A stretch of 45,396 nt of DNA, taken from contig DBRU01000101.1 of the NCBI GenBank assembly GCA_002306375.1, forward strand, positions 14,114-59,509, read 5' to 3'. Made by a program: the position numbers and the translations under genes. Position 1 is the first letter of the stretch; each line of letters opens with the position of its first letter. Of the stretch, positions 25,057 to 31,617 are shown piece after piece. Under the pieces are notes generated by a model that searched no databases, was not told the DNA's origin, and worked only from the letters and a program-made list of their open reading frames with translations. The DNA is from Faecalibacterium sp. UBA1360 (GTDB lineage: Bacteria > Bacillota > Clostridia > Oscillospirales > Ruminococcaceae).

Positions 25057-25085
25057 ATTTTAATCCGCCTGTTCGGACAAGTCAA
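25057..25085 (-). promoter_or_regulatory. Promoter of the rnf operon
   Basis: TTGACT (25080-25085), 17 bases and TAAAAT (25057-25062) on the minus strand, with a leader of about 70 nt before rnfC. No riboswitch fold was recognised in the leader. Confidence 0.75.
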
Positions 25086-25171
25086 GGCTTGCAGAATCGT
25101 CATTTTTTACACAAACTTTTCTGACCGTGGATCGTTTTTGTGCCGCCGGACACCCGTCAGCCGGTTTTGCG

Positions 25172-25200
25172 TTGCGTTTTCGGGCGCGGTGTGGTATACT
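25172..25200 (+). promoter_or_regulatory. Promoter of the 47-residue membrane protein gene
   Basis: TTGCGT (25172-25177), 17 bases and TATACT (25195-25200) with an extended -10 (TGG directly before) lie 56 nt before the start codon. Confidence 0.72.
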
Positions 25201-25256
25201 GTCACTATAAATTTCATCGCCCGCGCTCCGCGGGCAAACACACGGAGGTATGCCGC

Positions 25257-25400
25257 ATGAAAACCCTGTTCAAACTGATCGCTGTACTGGCCGTCGTGGC
25301 CGGTGCGCTGGCATTGGCCGCCGTGCTGCTGCGCCGCAGGCCGGAATCCGGCACCGAATATGTGACCCTGTACGGCGGTCCCGACGACACCGAAAACTGA
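25257..25400 (+). CDS. Very small single-pass membrane protein
   Basis: The 47-residue product is not recognised. A short start (MKTLFK) is followed by a transmembrane helix (LIAVLAVVAGALALAAVLL), then RRR, which sets the N-out/C-in topology, and a polar tail (ESGTEYVTLYGGPDDTEN). CACGGAGGT precedes the ATG, and an extended -10 promoter and a downstream terminator at 25529-25559 frame it, so it is probably expressed. The helix-RRR-acidic-tail plan resembles the 83-residue protein at 6808-7059. The 128 bases after it hold nothing else that I can identify. Confidence 0.65.
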   Translation: MKTLFKLIAVLAVVAGALALAAVLLRRRPESGTEYVTLYGGPDDTEN

Positions 25401-25521
25401 CCCTTCGATTCGGCAAGATTCGCAAGGCAAAGAGGCCACCATCGCAACAATCGCAATGCCTTTTTTCCGGCCTGCCCGCCGGGCAATGCCTGCGGTCGGT
25501 CTTTTGCCGCCCCGGACCTTC

Positions 25522-25559
25522 AAAAAAAGCGTGCACTCCTTGCGGGGTGCGCGCTTTTT
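25522..25559. terminator. Bidirectional intrinsic terminator
   Basis: An 11-bp stem with two G-T pairs (25529-25539 with 25544-25554) and a TTGC loop is flanked by TTTTT on the plus strand and seven Ts on the minus strand. It serves both the small gene (plus) and glgB (minus, stop at 25583). Confidence 0.85.
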
Positions 25560-25582
25560 GCGTTTTGGGGCCCGGCCTTGGG

Positions 25583-27352
25583 TCACGCCAGGGCCAGCAG
25601 CACGGCCGAACAGGGCGCCAGCGTGCCTGTGAGCGCCCCGCCCGTCGTCAGTTCGCACGGCCCCCGGTCCGAAGGCGTGGCGCCGCCGTAGGGCTGCCAG
25701 TCGCTGTACAAAAGGGTGCGCAGCTCGGCGGCCGCGGCGTCGGCAATGGTAAAGGACTGGGCCTTGTCGGAGAAATTGCATACCGCCGCCACACGCCGTC
25801 CCCCGCCCCGGCGCTGGAAGGCGTACAGACACTGGGATTCCCGGTGGCAGTCCAGCCAGTCGAAGCCTTCGGGGCTGTCGTCCTCGGCCCACAGGGCCGG
25901 TTCGCTGAGGTACAGGCGGTTGAGCGCCGTGATATAGTGGTAAAACCCGTCGTGGTTGGGGTAGCGGCGCAGGCACCAGTCCTGTTCCCGGGCGGGGTCC
26001 CATTCCCGCAGCTGGCCGATCTCGCCGCCCATAAAGTTCAGCTTTTTGCCCGGATGGGCCATCATATACAGATACAGCGCCCGCCCCTGGGGGAACTTGC
26101 CGTCGTAGCCGCCGTTCATCTTTTGCAGGATCGTGGCCTTGCCGTGGACCACCTCGTCGTGGGAAAAGGGCAGCAGGTACCGTTCGTTGTAGTAATACAG
26201 CATCGAGAAGGTCAGCCGGTGGTAGGCCTGGGGGCGCGCGGCCGGGTCGGTCTGCAAAAAAGACAGGGTGTCGTGCATCCAGCCCAGGTCCCACTTGTAG
26301 TCAAAGCCCAGTCCGCCCCGCTCCACCGGGCGGGTGACGCCGGCAAAGTTGGTGGAATCCTCGGCGGCCAGGATACACCCGGGGAACCGCTGTTTGAGCC
26401 CCGCGTTGATGCCGCGCAAAAACTCCACCCCGTTGCCGTTGACGCCCCGGCGCTCGTCCCCCTGCCAGTACAGGATGCGGCTGATGGCGTCAAAGCGCAG
26501 ACCGTCGAAGTGGAAGGTCTCCAGCCAATGGCGGGCGGCCGATTGCAGAAAGCTGCGCACCTCGCCCCGGGAGTGCATGAAGTTGCAGCTGCCCCATTCG
26601 CTGACGCCCACATCGCTGTTGGGATACTCGTACAAAGCGGTGCCGTCGTACCGGGCCAGGGCGTAGGCGTCCAATGCGAAATGGGCGGGCACAAAGTCCA
26701 GCAGCACCCCGATGCCCCGCCGATGCAGCGTGTCCACCAGGGCCATGAGCTGGGTGGGGGCGCCGTAGCGGCTGGTGGGGGCGAAAAAGCCGGTGGCCTG
26801 GTAGCCCCAGCTCTCGTCGCAGGGGTACTCGGCCAGGGGCAGGAACTCTACATAATTGTAGCCGCTTTCGCACAGATAATCGGCCAGGGGCTCGGCCAGC
26901 TCGTCGTAGGTGTACGTCCCGCCGTCCGCCTTGCGCCGCCAGGAACCCAGGTGCATCTCGTAGATGTTCATGGGGCCGTGATGCCCGTCGCCCCGGGCAC
27001 GCATCCAGCGCTCATCCCCGAAGGTGTACCCCGACAGATCCCGCACCATCGACCGATGGGCCGGGCGCAGCTCCATGCCGAAGCCGTAGGGGTCGCAGTG
27101 ATCGGCATAGCCCGCGCCGCTGTAAATGCGGTACTCGTAGGGGGTGCCGTCGGGAGCATCCGGCACCGTCAGTTCGTAAAAATTGCCGTCGCCGATCTTG
27201 TTCATGGGCCGTTCGCCCCCGGGCAGCAGCAGCCCCACGGCCCGGGCCCCCGGAGCAAAGGTGCGGAACACCGTGCCGCCCGCCGCGGGGTGGGCGCCAA
27301 GCCAGTGGTGGGCGTCAAACAGGCGGCCCGTGTAAAAGCCGTAAAAATCCAT
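25583..27352 (-). CDS. glgB: 1,4-alpha-glucan branching enzyme
   Basis: GlgB makes alpha-1,6 branches in glycogen. The 589-residue product has an N-terminal CBM48-type domain and a GH13 barrel. The barrel carries NIYEMHLGSWRRK, DFVPAHFALDAY, the nucleophile region FDGLRFDAISRILYW, the acid/base LAAEDST and FSHDEVVHGK, followed by a C-terminal beta domain. It is a compact form, missing the extra N-terminal domain of E. coli GlgB (728). AAAGGAGG precedes the ATG at 27352; a TTG one codon earlier is less likely. No other glycogen gene is in the window. It is divergent from the TetR gene, whose inverted repeats lie between them. Confidence 0.95.
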   Translation of the reverse strand: MDFYGFYTGRLFDAHHWLGAHPAAGGTVFRTFAPGARAVGLLLPGGERPMNKIGDGNFYELTVPDAPDGTPYEYRIYSGAGYADHCDPYGFGMELRPAHRSMVRDLSGYTFGDERWMRARGDGHHGPMNIYEMHLGSWRRKADGGTYTYDELAEPLADYLCESGYNYVEFLPLAEYPCDESWGYQATGFFAPTSRYGAPTQLMALVDTLHRRGIGVLLDFVPAHFALDAYALARYDGTALYEYPNSDVGVSEWGSCNFMHSRGEVRSFLQSAARHWLETFHFDGLRFDAISRILYWQGDERRGVNGNGVEFLRGINAGLKQRFPGCILAAEDSTNFAGVTRPVERGGLGFDYKWDLGWMHDTLSFLQTDPAARPQAYHRLTFSMLYYYNERYLLPFSHDEVVHGKATILQKMNGGYDGKFPQGRALYLYMMAHPGKKLNFMGGEIGQLREWDPAREQDWCLRRYPNHDGFYHYITALNRLYLSEPALWAEDDSPEGFDWLDCHRESQCLYAFQRRGGGRRVAAVCNFSDKAQSFTIADAAAAELRTLLYSDWQPYGGATPSDRGPCELTTGGALTGTLAPCSAVLLALA

Positions 27353-27387
27353 CAAAAGGCCTCCTTTGTTGTTGGTCGCAGATTTAT

Positions 27388-27416
27388 TTGACTGCCGTCC
27401 AGTATTTTACTATAAT
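27388..27416 (+). promoter_or_regulatory. Promoter of the TetR gene
   Basis: TTGACT (27388-27393), 17 bases and a perfect TATAAT (27411-27416). A 13-base inverted repeat ACTG-CCGTC-CAGT (27391-27403) overlaps the -35 and spacer, as expected for autorepression. The leader is about 90 nt. Confidence 0.7.
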
Positions 27417-27491
27417 CAATATAGCAGACCCGAACGCCCCGCGCCATGGTCGGTTTGGGCAAAGGGTACAATACTGGACGGTTTGCCCAAA
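27391..27491. repeat. Paired inverted repeats between glgB and tetR
   Basis: CCGTCCAGTATT (27395-27406) and its exact reverse complement AATACTGGACGG (27470-27481) lie 63 bases apart. The second copy sits in the loop of another perfect inverted repeat, TTTGGGCAAA (27454-27463) with TTTGCCCAAA (27482-27491). The first copy lies within the tetR promoter. They are likely operators for the adjacent TetR protein; this is inferred from position and symmetry. Confidence 0.7.
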
Positions 27492-27514
27492 GTGACAAAC
27501 AGAAGGAGCCGAAC

Positions 27515-28051
27515 ATGGACCTGCGGGAGAAAAAAACAAAGCAGAGCATCCGCAACGCCTTTTTGCAGCTGCGCGCCCACAAGCCGCTGGAGCGCATCAC
27601 GGTCAAGGAACTGGCCGAGCTGGCCCAGATCAGCAAGGCCACCTTTTACCTGCACTACCACGACGTGTACGATCTGTCCCAGCAGATGCAGAAGGAAGTC
27701 ATTGCCCAGCTTTTGAACAGCCTGGATCACCCGGACAGCGTGCTCACCGACCGGGTACAGTTTACCCGTGAATTGTTCGGGGCCTTCCTCGCCCACCGGC
27801 ATCTGACCGACATCCTGTTTTCGGGGTCCCAGGCGGCGGTGCTGCCCATCAGCATCGAACACGCGGTGAAGGCCCATGTATACGCCCTGGACCCCGGCGT
27901 CCGGGACGACGCCCGCTTCAACATCCTGTTGACCTACCAGGTCCAGGGGGCGTACTACGCCTACACCGAGCATCTGCATCGGTTCGGCCCCGACGAGGTG
28001 CTGGCCGCGCTGGAAGAGATCACCCGGCGCATCTGGAGCAAAAACGGCTGA
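27515..28051 (+). CDS. TetR-family transcriptional regulator
   Basis: The 178-residue product has an N-terminal TetR helix-turn-helix (residues about 7-50: KQSIRNAFLQL, ITVKELAELAQISKATFYLHY) and an unassigned ligand-binding C-terminal domain (residues 60-178). The domain resembles the TetR_C group found in DhaS-like regulators. AGAAGGAGC precedes the ATG. It is divergent from glgB and has inverted repeats over its own promoter, so autoregulation and control of glgB are both plausible. The effector is unknown. The gene ends at the strong terminator 28056-28098. Confidence 0.9.
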   Translation: MDLREKKTKQSIRNAFLQLRAHKPLERITVKELAELAQISKATFYLHYHDVYDLSQQMQKEVIAQLLNSLDHPDSVLTDRVQFTRELFGAFLAHRHLTDILFSGSQAAVLPISIEHAVKAHVYALDPGVRDDARFNILLTYQVQGAYYAYTEHLHRFGPDEVLAALEEITRRIWSKNG

Positions 28052-28055
28052 ATGC

Positions 28056-28098
28056 AAAACGACCGGGACATCCCACGCAGGGATGTCCCGGTCGTTTT
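28056..28098. terminator. Bidirectional terminator between tetR and the ECF S-component gene
   Basis: A perfect 19-bp stem (28056-28074 with 28080-28098), five-base loop, A4/T4 flanks as part of the stem, placed between two convergent genes. Confidence 0.92.
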
Positions 28099-28120
28099 CT
28101 GCAACGGATGTTCGTGTTGT

Positions 28121-28801
28121 TCAGGCGTGCATCCGGCGGGCGCCGGGCAGCAGGCGGGCTTTTTCCAGCGCGGGGCGCAGCGCCAGGTACAGCGCCACGG
28201 CGCAGGCGGTGGACAAAAGCGAGTTCACCAGCGTGACGCCGCTGGCCACTTTGGCCACCACGGAGGCAAGCTCCACGTCCTGGCCGAAGATGTAGCGATT
28301 GCGGAAGTACCCGAGGAACGGGTCGGTGAACACGTTGACCAGCAGGCCGCTGAACGCACTGCCCGTGACCATGGACAGATACCGCCAGTCCGCCAGGGCC
28401 TTGCCGGCGGGTTTGCGGTCATCCAGCCGGAACAAGCGGTGGCTGGCCGCGCCGCATACCAGGCCGATGATGAACTTGAGCAAAAAGGTGGTGACGGCAT
28501 AGCCCGGGTCGCCGGCCACGATGTCGGCCAGCGACAGGCCGATGGCCCCGGCCAGACCGCCGGACACGCCGTCCAGCAGCATGGCGGTCAACGCCGTGAA
28601 GGTATTGCCCAAATGGAAGGACGACCCCGTACCCAGCACGTTGGGAATGCGGAAGAATTCGTAAGCCACAAAGCTCAGCGCCGCCATCACACCGATGACC
28701 GCGATCTTCTGCACCGTAAAACGGGTACGGGTCAAGGCGGCAAAGACCAGCGTCAGGGCCACCACGCAGAAAAACAAAAACCAGATCGTTGAAGGCTGCA
28801 T
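28121..28801 (-). CDS. ECF transporter S component (substrate unknown; vitamin B6 suggested)
   Basis: S components are small membrane proteins that bind a vitamin and dock with the shared EcfT-EcfA energising module. The 226-residue product has about six hydrophobic helices. It also has the family features of an early VQKIAVIGVMAALSFVAY helix, the loop GSSFHLGNTFTALTAMLLDG, GLAGAIGLSLADI, and a helix containing FIIGLVCGAASHRLF. It carries no ATPase of its own, and no ECF module gene is in the window. It is divergent from a MocR-type regulator whose likely operator overlaps its promoter. Because MocR/PdxR proteins commonly sense PLP, a vitamin B6 substrate is a reasonable guess. Confidence 0.82.
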   Translation of the reverse strand: MQPSTIWFLFFCVVALTLVFAALTRTRFTVQKIAVIGVMAALSFVAYEFFRIPNVLGTGSSFHLGNTFTALTAMLLDGVSGGLAGAIGLSLADIVAGDPGYAVTTFLLKFIIGLVCGAASHRLFRLDDRKPAGKALADWRYLSMVTGSAFSGLLVNVFTDPFLGYFRNRYIFGQDVELASVVAKVASGVTLVNSLLSTACAVALYLALRPALEKARLLPGARRMHA

Positions 28802-28838
28802 CCTGCAACACTCTCCCCTCTTCTATTTCCGCCCGGAC

Positions 28839-28867
28839 TTGACAGTTGTCTTCGGTTGCGGTATGCT
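28839..28867 (+). promoter_or_regulatory. Promoter of the MocR-type regulator gene
   Basis: A consensus TTGACA (28839-28844), 17 bases and TATGCT (28862-28867) on the plus strand, about 95 nt before the start codon. It runs toward the inverted repeat at 28884-28929. Confidence 0.65.
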
Positions 28868-28870
28868 CCC

Positions 28871-28898
28871 ATTATACCCGCTTCTGGCCTTATGTGAA
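28871..28898 (-). promoter_or_regulatory. Promoter of the ECF S-component gene
   Basis: TTCACA (28893-28898), 16 bases and TATAAT (28871-28876) on the minus strand. One arm of the inverted repeat (28884-28893) fills the spacer, so a protein bound there would block or re-shape polymerase binding. Confidence 0.65.
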
Positions 28899-28929
28899 TA
28901 TCCAGTATTTGATTTTTTTATAAGGCCAG
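28884..28929. promoter_or_regulatory. Inverted repeat, likely MocR operator
   Basis: CTGGCCTTAT (28884-28893) and ATAAGGCCAG (28920-28929) are exact reverse complements separated by 26 bases, in the gap between divergent S-component and regulator genes. Placement over the minus promoter and in the leader of the plus promoter fits joint control of both genes. Operator function is inferred. Confidence 0.6.
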
Positions 28930-28961
28930 TTTGCCTTTTGGGCTGCAAAGGAGGCAGAAGG

Positions 28962-30362
28962 ATGATCACACTGGACCCGCGGGGCGACGCGCCCATGTAT
29001 GAGCAGCTGTACGAAGCCCTGGCCGCGGACATCCGCACGGGCGCTTTGGCGGCGGGAAGCCCGCTGCCCGGGCGGCGCACGATGGCCGCCCGCCTGGGCG
29101 TGAGCGTGAGCACGGTGGACGCCGCCTACCAGATGCTGGCGGCGGAAGGTCTGGCCGAGCCCCGCCCGCGCAGCGGTTTTTATGTGCAGGAGACCGGCGG
29201 CATGCTGCGCCCCGGCCCCGCCGGGGACCCCGCCCCGGCGGAGGAACCACCTGCTCCGGAACCGCCCGCCCCGCCCCGGTTCGACCTGTCCACCGGCAGC
29301 ATCGACACCGAACTGTTCCCCGCCCGAAGCTGGGGACGCATCCAGAAAGAACTGCTGTACCAGGCCCCCGAACTGTTGCAGCGGGGCCCCATGCAGGGGG
29401 ACGAGGATCTGCGGGCCCAGATCGCGGCCTATCTGGGGACGTATCGCGGGGTCAGCTGCACCCCCGGGCAGGTGGTGGTGGGCGCCGGGGTGGAATACCT
29501 GCTGGGCTGCCTGGCCCATCTGTTTGCCGGGTCCACGGCGGCGGTAGAAAACCCAGGCTACCTGCGGGCCCGCACCGTGCTGGAAAACAGCGGCATTCCC
29601 TGCCGGCTGGTGAACATCGACCGCCACGGTCTGCCGGCGGCAGGGCTGGAGGCCAGCGGGGCCAATCTGTGCTATGTGACGCCCAGCCATCACTTCCCCA
29701 CCGGGGTGACCATGCCCGCCCCCCGCCGGGCCCAGCTGCTGGCCTGGGCGGGCGAACGGGCCGGGCGATATATTCTGGAGGACGACTATGACTCGGAATT
29801 CCGGTTCGATACCCGCCCCCTGCCCAGCTTGCAGGGCATGGCGGGGCCAGACGGGCCGGTGGTGTACCTGACCACCTTCTCCAAAAGCCTGGCCCCGGGC
29901 ATCCGCATCGCCTGCATGGTGCTGCCCCGCCACCTGGTGGAACGGTACCGCCGGGATTTTGCGGTGTATGCCAACACGGTGAGCCGCTTTGAACAGCGCA
30001 CCTTGTGCCGGTTCATGGCCGAAGGTCATTTTGCCAGGCACATCGCCCGCATGCGCCTGGCCTACAAGCGCCGCATGGAGACCTTTGCCGCCGCCTTGCG
30101 GCAGGAACTGGGCCCCGACCTGGCGCTGGGGGGCACCCACTCGGGACTGCACTTTTTGCTGACCCTGCCCGGCGCGGGGGGCGAGGCCGCCATGGTGGAG
30201 GCCGCCGCCCGCCAGGGCGTACAGCTCAAAGGGCTGAGCGAATATTATATGGCCGACGCCGGCGCCTGCCCGCCCGACACCGTGGTGGCCGGGTATGCGG
30301 CGCTGCGCACCCAGGACATTCCCGCCGTAGCCGCAGCCTTGGGGGCGGCCTGGCGGCCGTAA
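28962..30362 (+). CDS. MocR/PdxR-type GntR-family regulator with aminotransferase domain
   Basis: This is a fusion of a winged helix-turn-helix and a fold type I PLP-dependent aminotransferase, normally acting as a PLP-sensing regulator rather than an enzyme. The 466-residue product has the GntR domain at residues 10-75 (QLYEALAADIRTGAL, LPGRRTMAARLGVSVSTVDAAYQ). A Pro/Glu linker follows, then the aminotransferase part with VVVGAGVEYLLGCLAHLF, YILEDDYDSEFRF and the PLP-lysine motif TTFSKSLAPGIRIAC. GCAAAGGAGG precedes the ATG. It is divergent from the ECF S component, which it probably controls. Confidence 0.92.
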   Translation: MITLDPRGDAPMYEQLYEALAADIRTGALAAGSPLPGRRTMAARLGVSVSTVDAAYQMLAAEGLAEPRPRSGFYVQETGGMLRPGPAGDPAPAEEPPAPEPPAPPRFDLSTGSIDTELFPARSWGRIQKELLYQAPELLQRGPMQGDEDLRAQIAAYLGTYRGVSCTPGQVVVGAGVEYLLGCLAHLFAGSTAAVENPGYLRARTVLENSGIPCRLVNIDRHGLPAAGLEASGANLCYVTPSHHFPTGVTMPAPRRAQLLAWAGERAGRYILEDDYDSEFRFDTRPLPSLQGMAGPDGPVVYLTTFSKSLAPGIRIACMVLPRHLVERYRRDFAVYANTVSRFEQRTLCRFMAEGHFARHIARMRLAYKRRMETFAAALRQELGPDLALGGTHSGLHFLLTLPGAGGEAAMVEAAARQGVQLKGLSEYYMADAGACPPDTVVAGYAALRTQDIPAVAAALGAAWRP

Positions 30363-30366
30363 ACCA

Positions 30367-31245
30367 TCAGGCTGCGGGCGAACCGCCTTCCAGCAATGTC
30401 AGCAGCAGTTCGGCGCCCTCGGCGTCCGGCTGCCAGCCCCGGGCGACGGCGTCCATGGACGGGATGCGGTAGTCCACCGTCAGGCCGGAGGCCCCGGACA
30501 GCCAGGACAGGCAATCCTCCAAGCGCTGCCAGTCCTGGGCGCGCAGGTCGGTCAACAGGCGGCTGCTCTGCCCCTGCAAGGCGGCGGTGATGCCCGCCAG
30601 CGTGCCGGGATTCTGACGGACAAAGGAGGCCCACAGCGCGCCCCGTACCTGGGCCAGGGCCGGCGGTTCCAGGTCGGGCAGGGCCGCCACCTGACCCAGG
30701 AAGTCCGCGGCCCTGTCTGCGGTCAATTCGGCCACGGTGTCCCCTTCCAGGCCCAGGGCCTTGCGGCGGGAGGCGTCCAGCACGGCGGCGGTGTCAAACC
30801 GAACGCCCGCATCCCCCCAGGCATCGGCCAGGGTGGACGCGGTGGCCGCCAGGTAGGCGTCGGGAGCCACGCCCAGCGTGGCTGTGAGCAGCTCCGCCGC
30901 CCGGGCGGGCCCGGCGGCAAGGTAGCATTCGGCCAGGGTGGTCTGGCCGGCCGGGGCGTCCAGCACCATCTCGCCGGGCAGGGCGCAGAATACAAGACTT
31001 TGCCCCACGCCGTCGCAGCGGACCAGCAAAAAGGCCGGCGGGTCGCCCTGTACGGCCAACAGCAGACGGAAGGTCTGCCGCGCCCCCGCCGGCTGGGCCA
31101 CGCCGCTTTGGTCGGCGGCGGCCTGGACCAGCGCCTGCTGCTGCGCGCGCCGGGCCGCGAAATACACCACCCCCGCCATCATGGGGACCACCAGAAGCAG
31201 GGTCACAAAAAAGGTCTGCCAAAAAAGTCTTGGCCGTCTGTGCAT
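30367..31245 (-). CDS. Membrane-anchored protein, possible degenerate LCP family
   Basis: The 292-residue product has one N-terminal membrane helix (residues about 8-30, WQTFFVTLLLVVPMMAGVVYF), so most of it is outside the cell. The segment FLLVRCDGVGQSLVFCALPG...AAELLTATLGVAPDAYL has the order and spacing of the LytR-CpsA-Psr core (a value line, a 'PGE/PRD' strand, then 'LLGVxIDxY'). The arginine-rich phosphate-binding residues of active LCP enzymes are not evident. I regard the family link as tentative. GAGGTGG precedes the ATG. Its stop lies 4 bases from the convergent MocR stop, with no visible terminator between. Confidence 0.6.
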   Translation of the reverse strand: MHRRPRLFWQTFFVTLLLVVPMMAGVVYFAARRAQQQALVQAAADQSGVAQPAGARQTFRLLLAVQGDPPAFLLVRCDGVGQSLVFCALPGEMVLDAPAGQTTLAECYLAAGPARAAELLTATLGVAPDAYLAATASTLADAWGDAGVRFDTAAVLDASRRKALGLEGDTVAELTADRAADFLGQVAALPDLEPPALAQVRGALWASFVRQNPGTLAGITAALQGQSSRLLTDLRAQDWQRLEDCLSWLSGASGLTVDYRIPSMDAVARGWQPDAEGAELLLTLLEGGSPAA

Positions 31246-31326
31246 AATCGCCACCTCGCTGTTGCAGAATGTAGGTATAGCTTGGGCATCGAAGCCCGGC
31301 CTTATGCACAAAGGAGGCTGCGCACA

Positions 31327-31557
31327 ATGTATCTTGGACCTTACGGCCCGCGGGGGGCCGAACGTGAGAGCGAGGATTTCTGGACCGACATCGTGGAGGG
31401 CGGCGATATGCTGCCCGGTATGCTGCCCGCCATCCCCGGGGACCCCTACGGCCCGGCCATGCCCCTGGTCACCGACGCGCAAGAGGGGCAAAACGCCGGC
31501 GACATGCCCGACCCCGAGACCCGGGAGGACCTGGACGAACTGGACAAACTGCTGTGA
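31327..31557 (+). CDS. Small acidic protein of unknown function
   Basis: The 76-residue product is not recognised. It begins MYLGPYGPRGAERESEDFW, has Pro/Gly-Met-rich middle stretches (GGDMLPGMLPAIPGDPYGP) and ends in a highly acidic helix-prone tail (PETREDLDELDKLL). There is no membrane segment or cysteine. AAAGGAGG lies 9 nt before the ATG, and a perfect bidirectional terminator starts 2 nt after the stop, so it is very likely a real single-gene unit. It is divergent from the LCP-like gene. No clear sigma-A promoter was found in the 81-nt gap; an alternative sigma factor is possible. Confidence 0.72.
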   Translation: MYLGPYGPRGAERESEDFWTDIVEGGDMLPGMLPAIPGDPYGPAMPLVTDAQEGQNAGDMPDPETREDLDELDKLL

Positions 31558-31559
31558 GC

Positions 31560-31600
31560 AAAAAATTCCCGGCCGCCCCATGGGCGGCCGGGAATTTTTT
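31560..31600. terminator. Bidirectional intrinsic terminator
   Basis: A perfect 19-bp stem (31560-31578 with 31582-31600), a three-base loop and A6/T6 ends, between the small acidic gene (plus) and cardiolipin synthase (minus, stop at 31618). Confidence 0.93.
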
Positions 31601-31617
31601 GCGGCTGGGAGGGCCCG

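Noticed and set aside
28890..30152. 420-codon minus-strand frame opposite the MocR gene
   Set aside because: Gly/Gln/His-rich shadow; the MocR frame has every expected motif and a good start.
30360..30369. Four-base gap between convergent stops of the MocR and LCP-like genes
   Set aside because: Tight convergent ends are common in dense genomes, and nothing else there suggests regulation.
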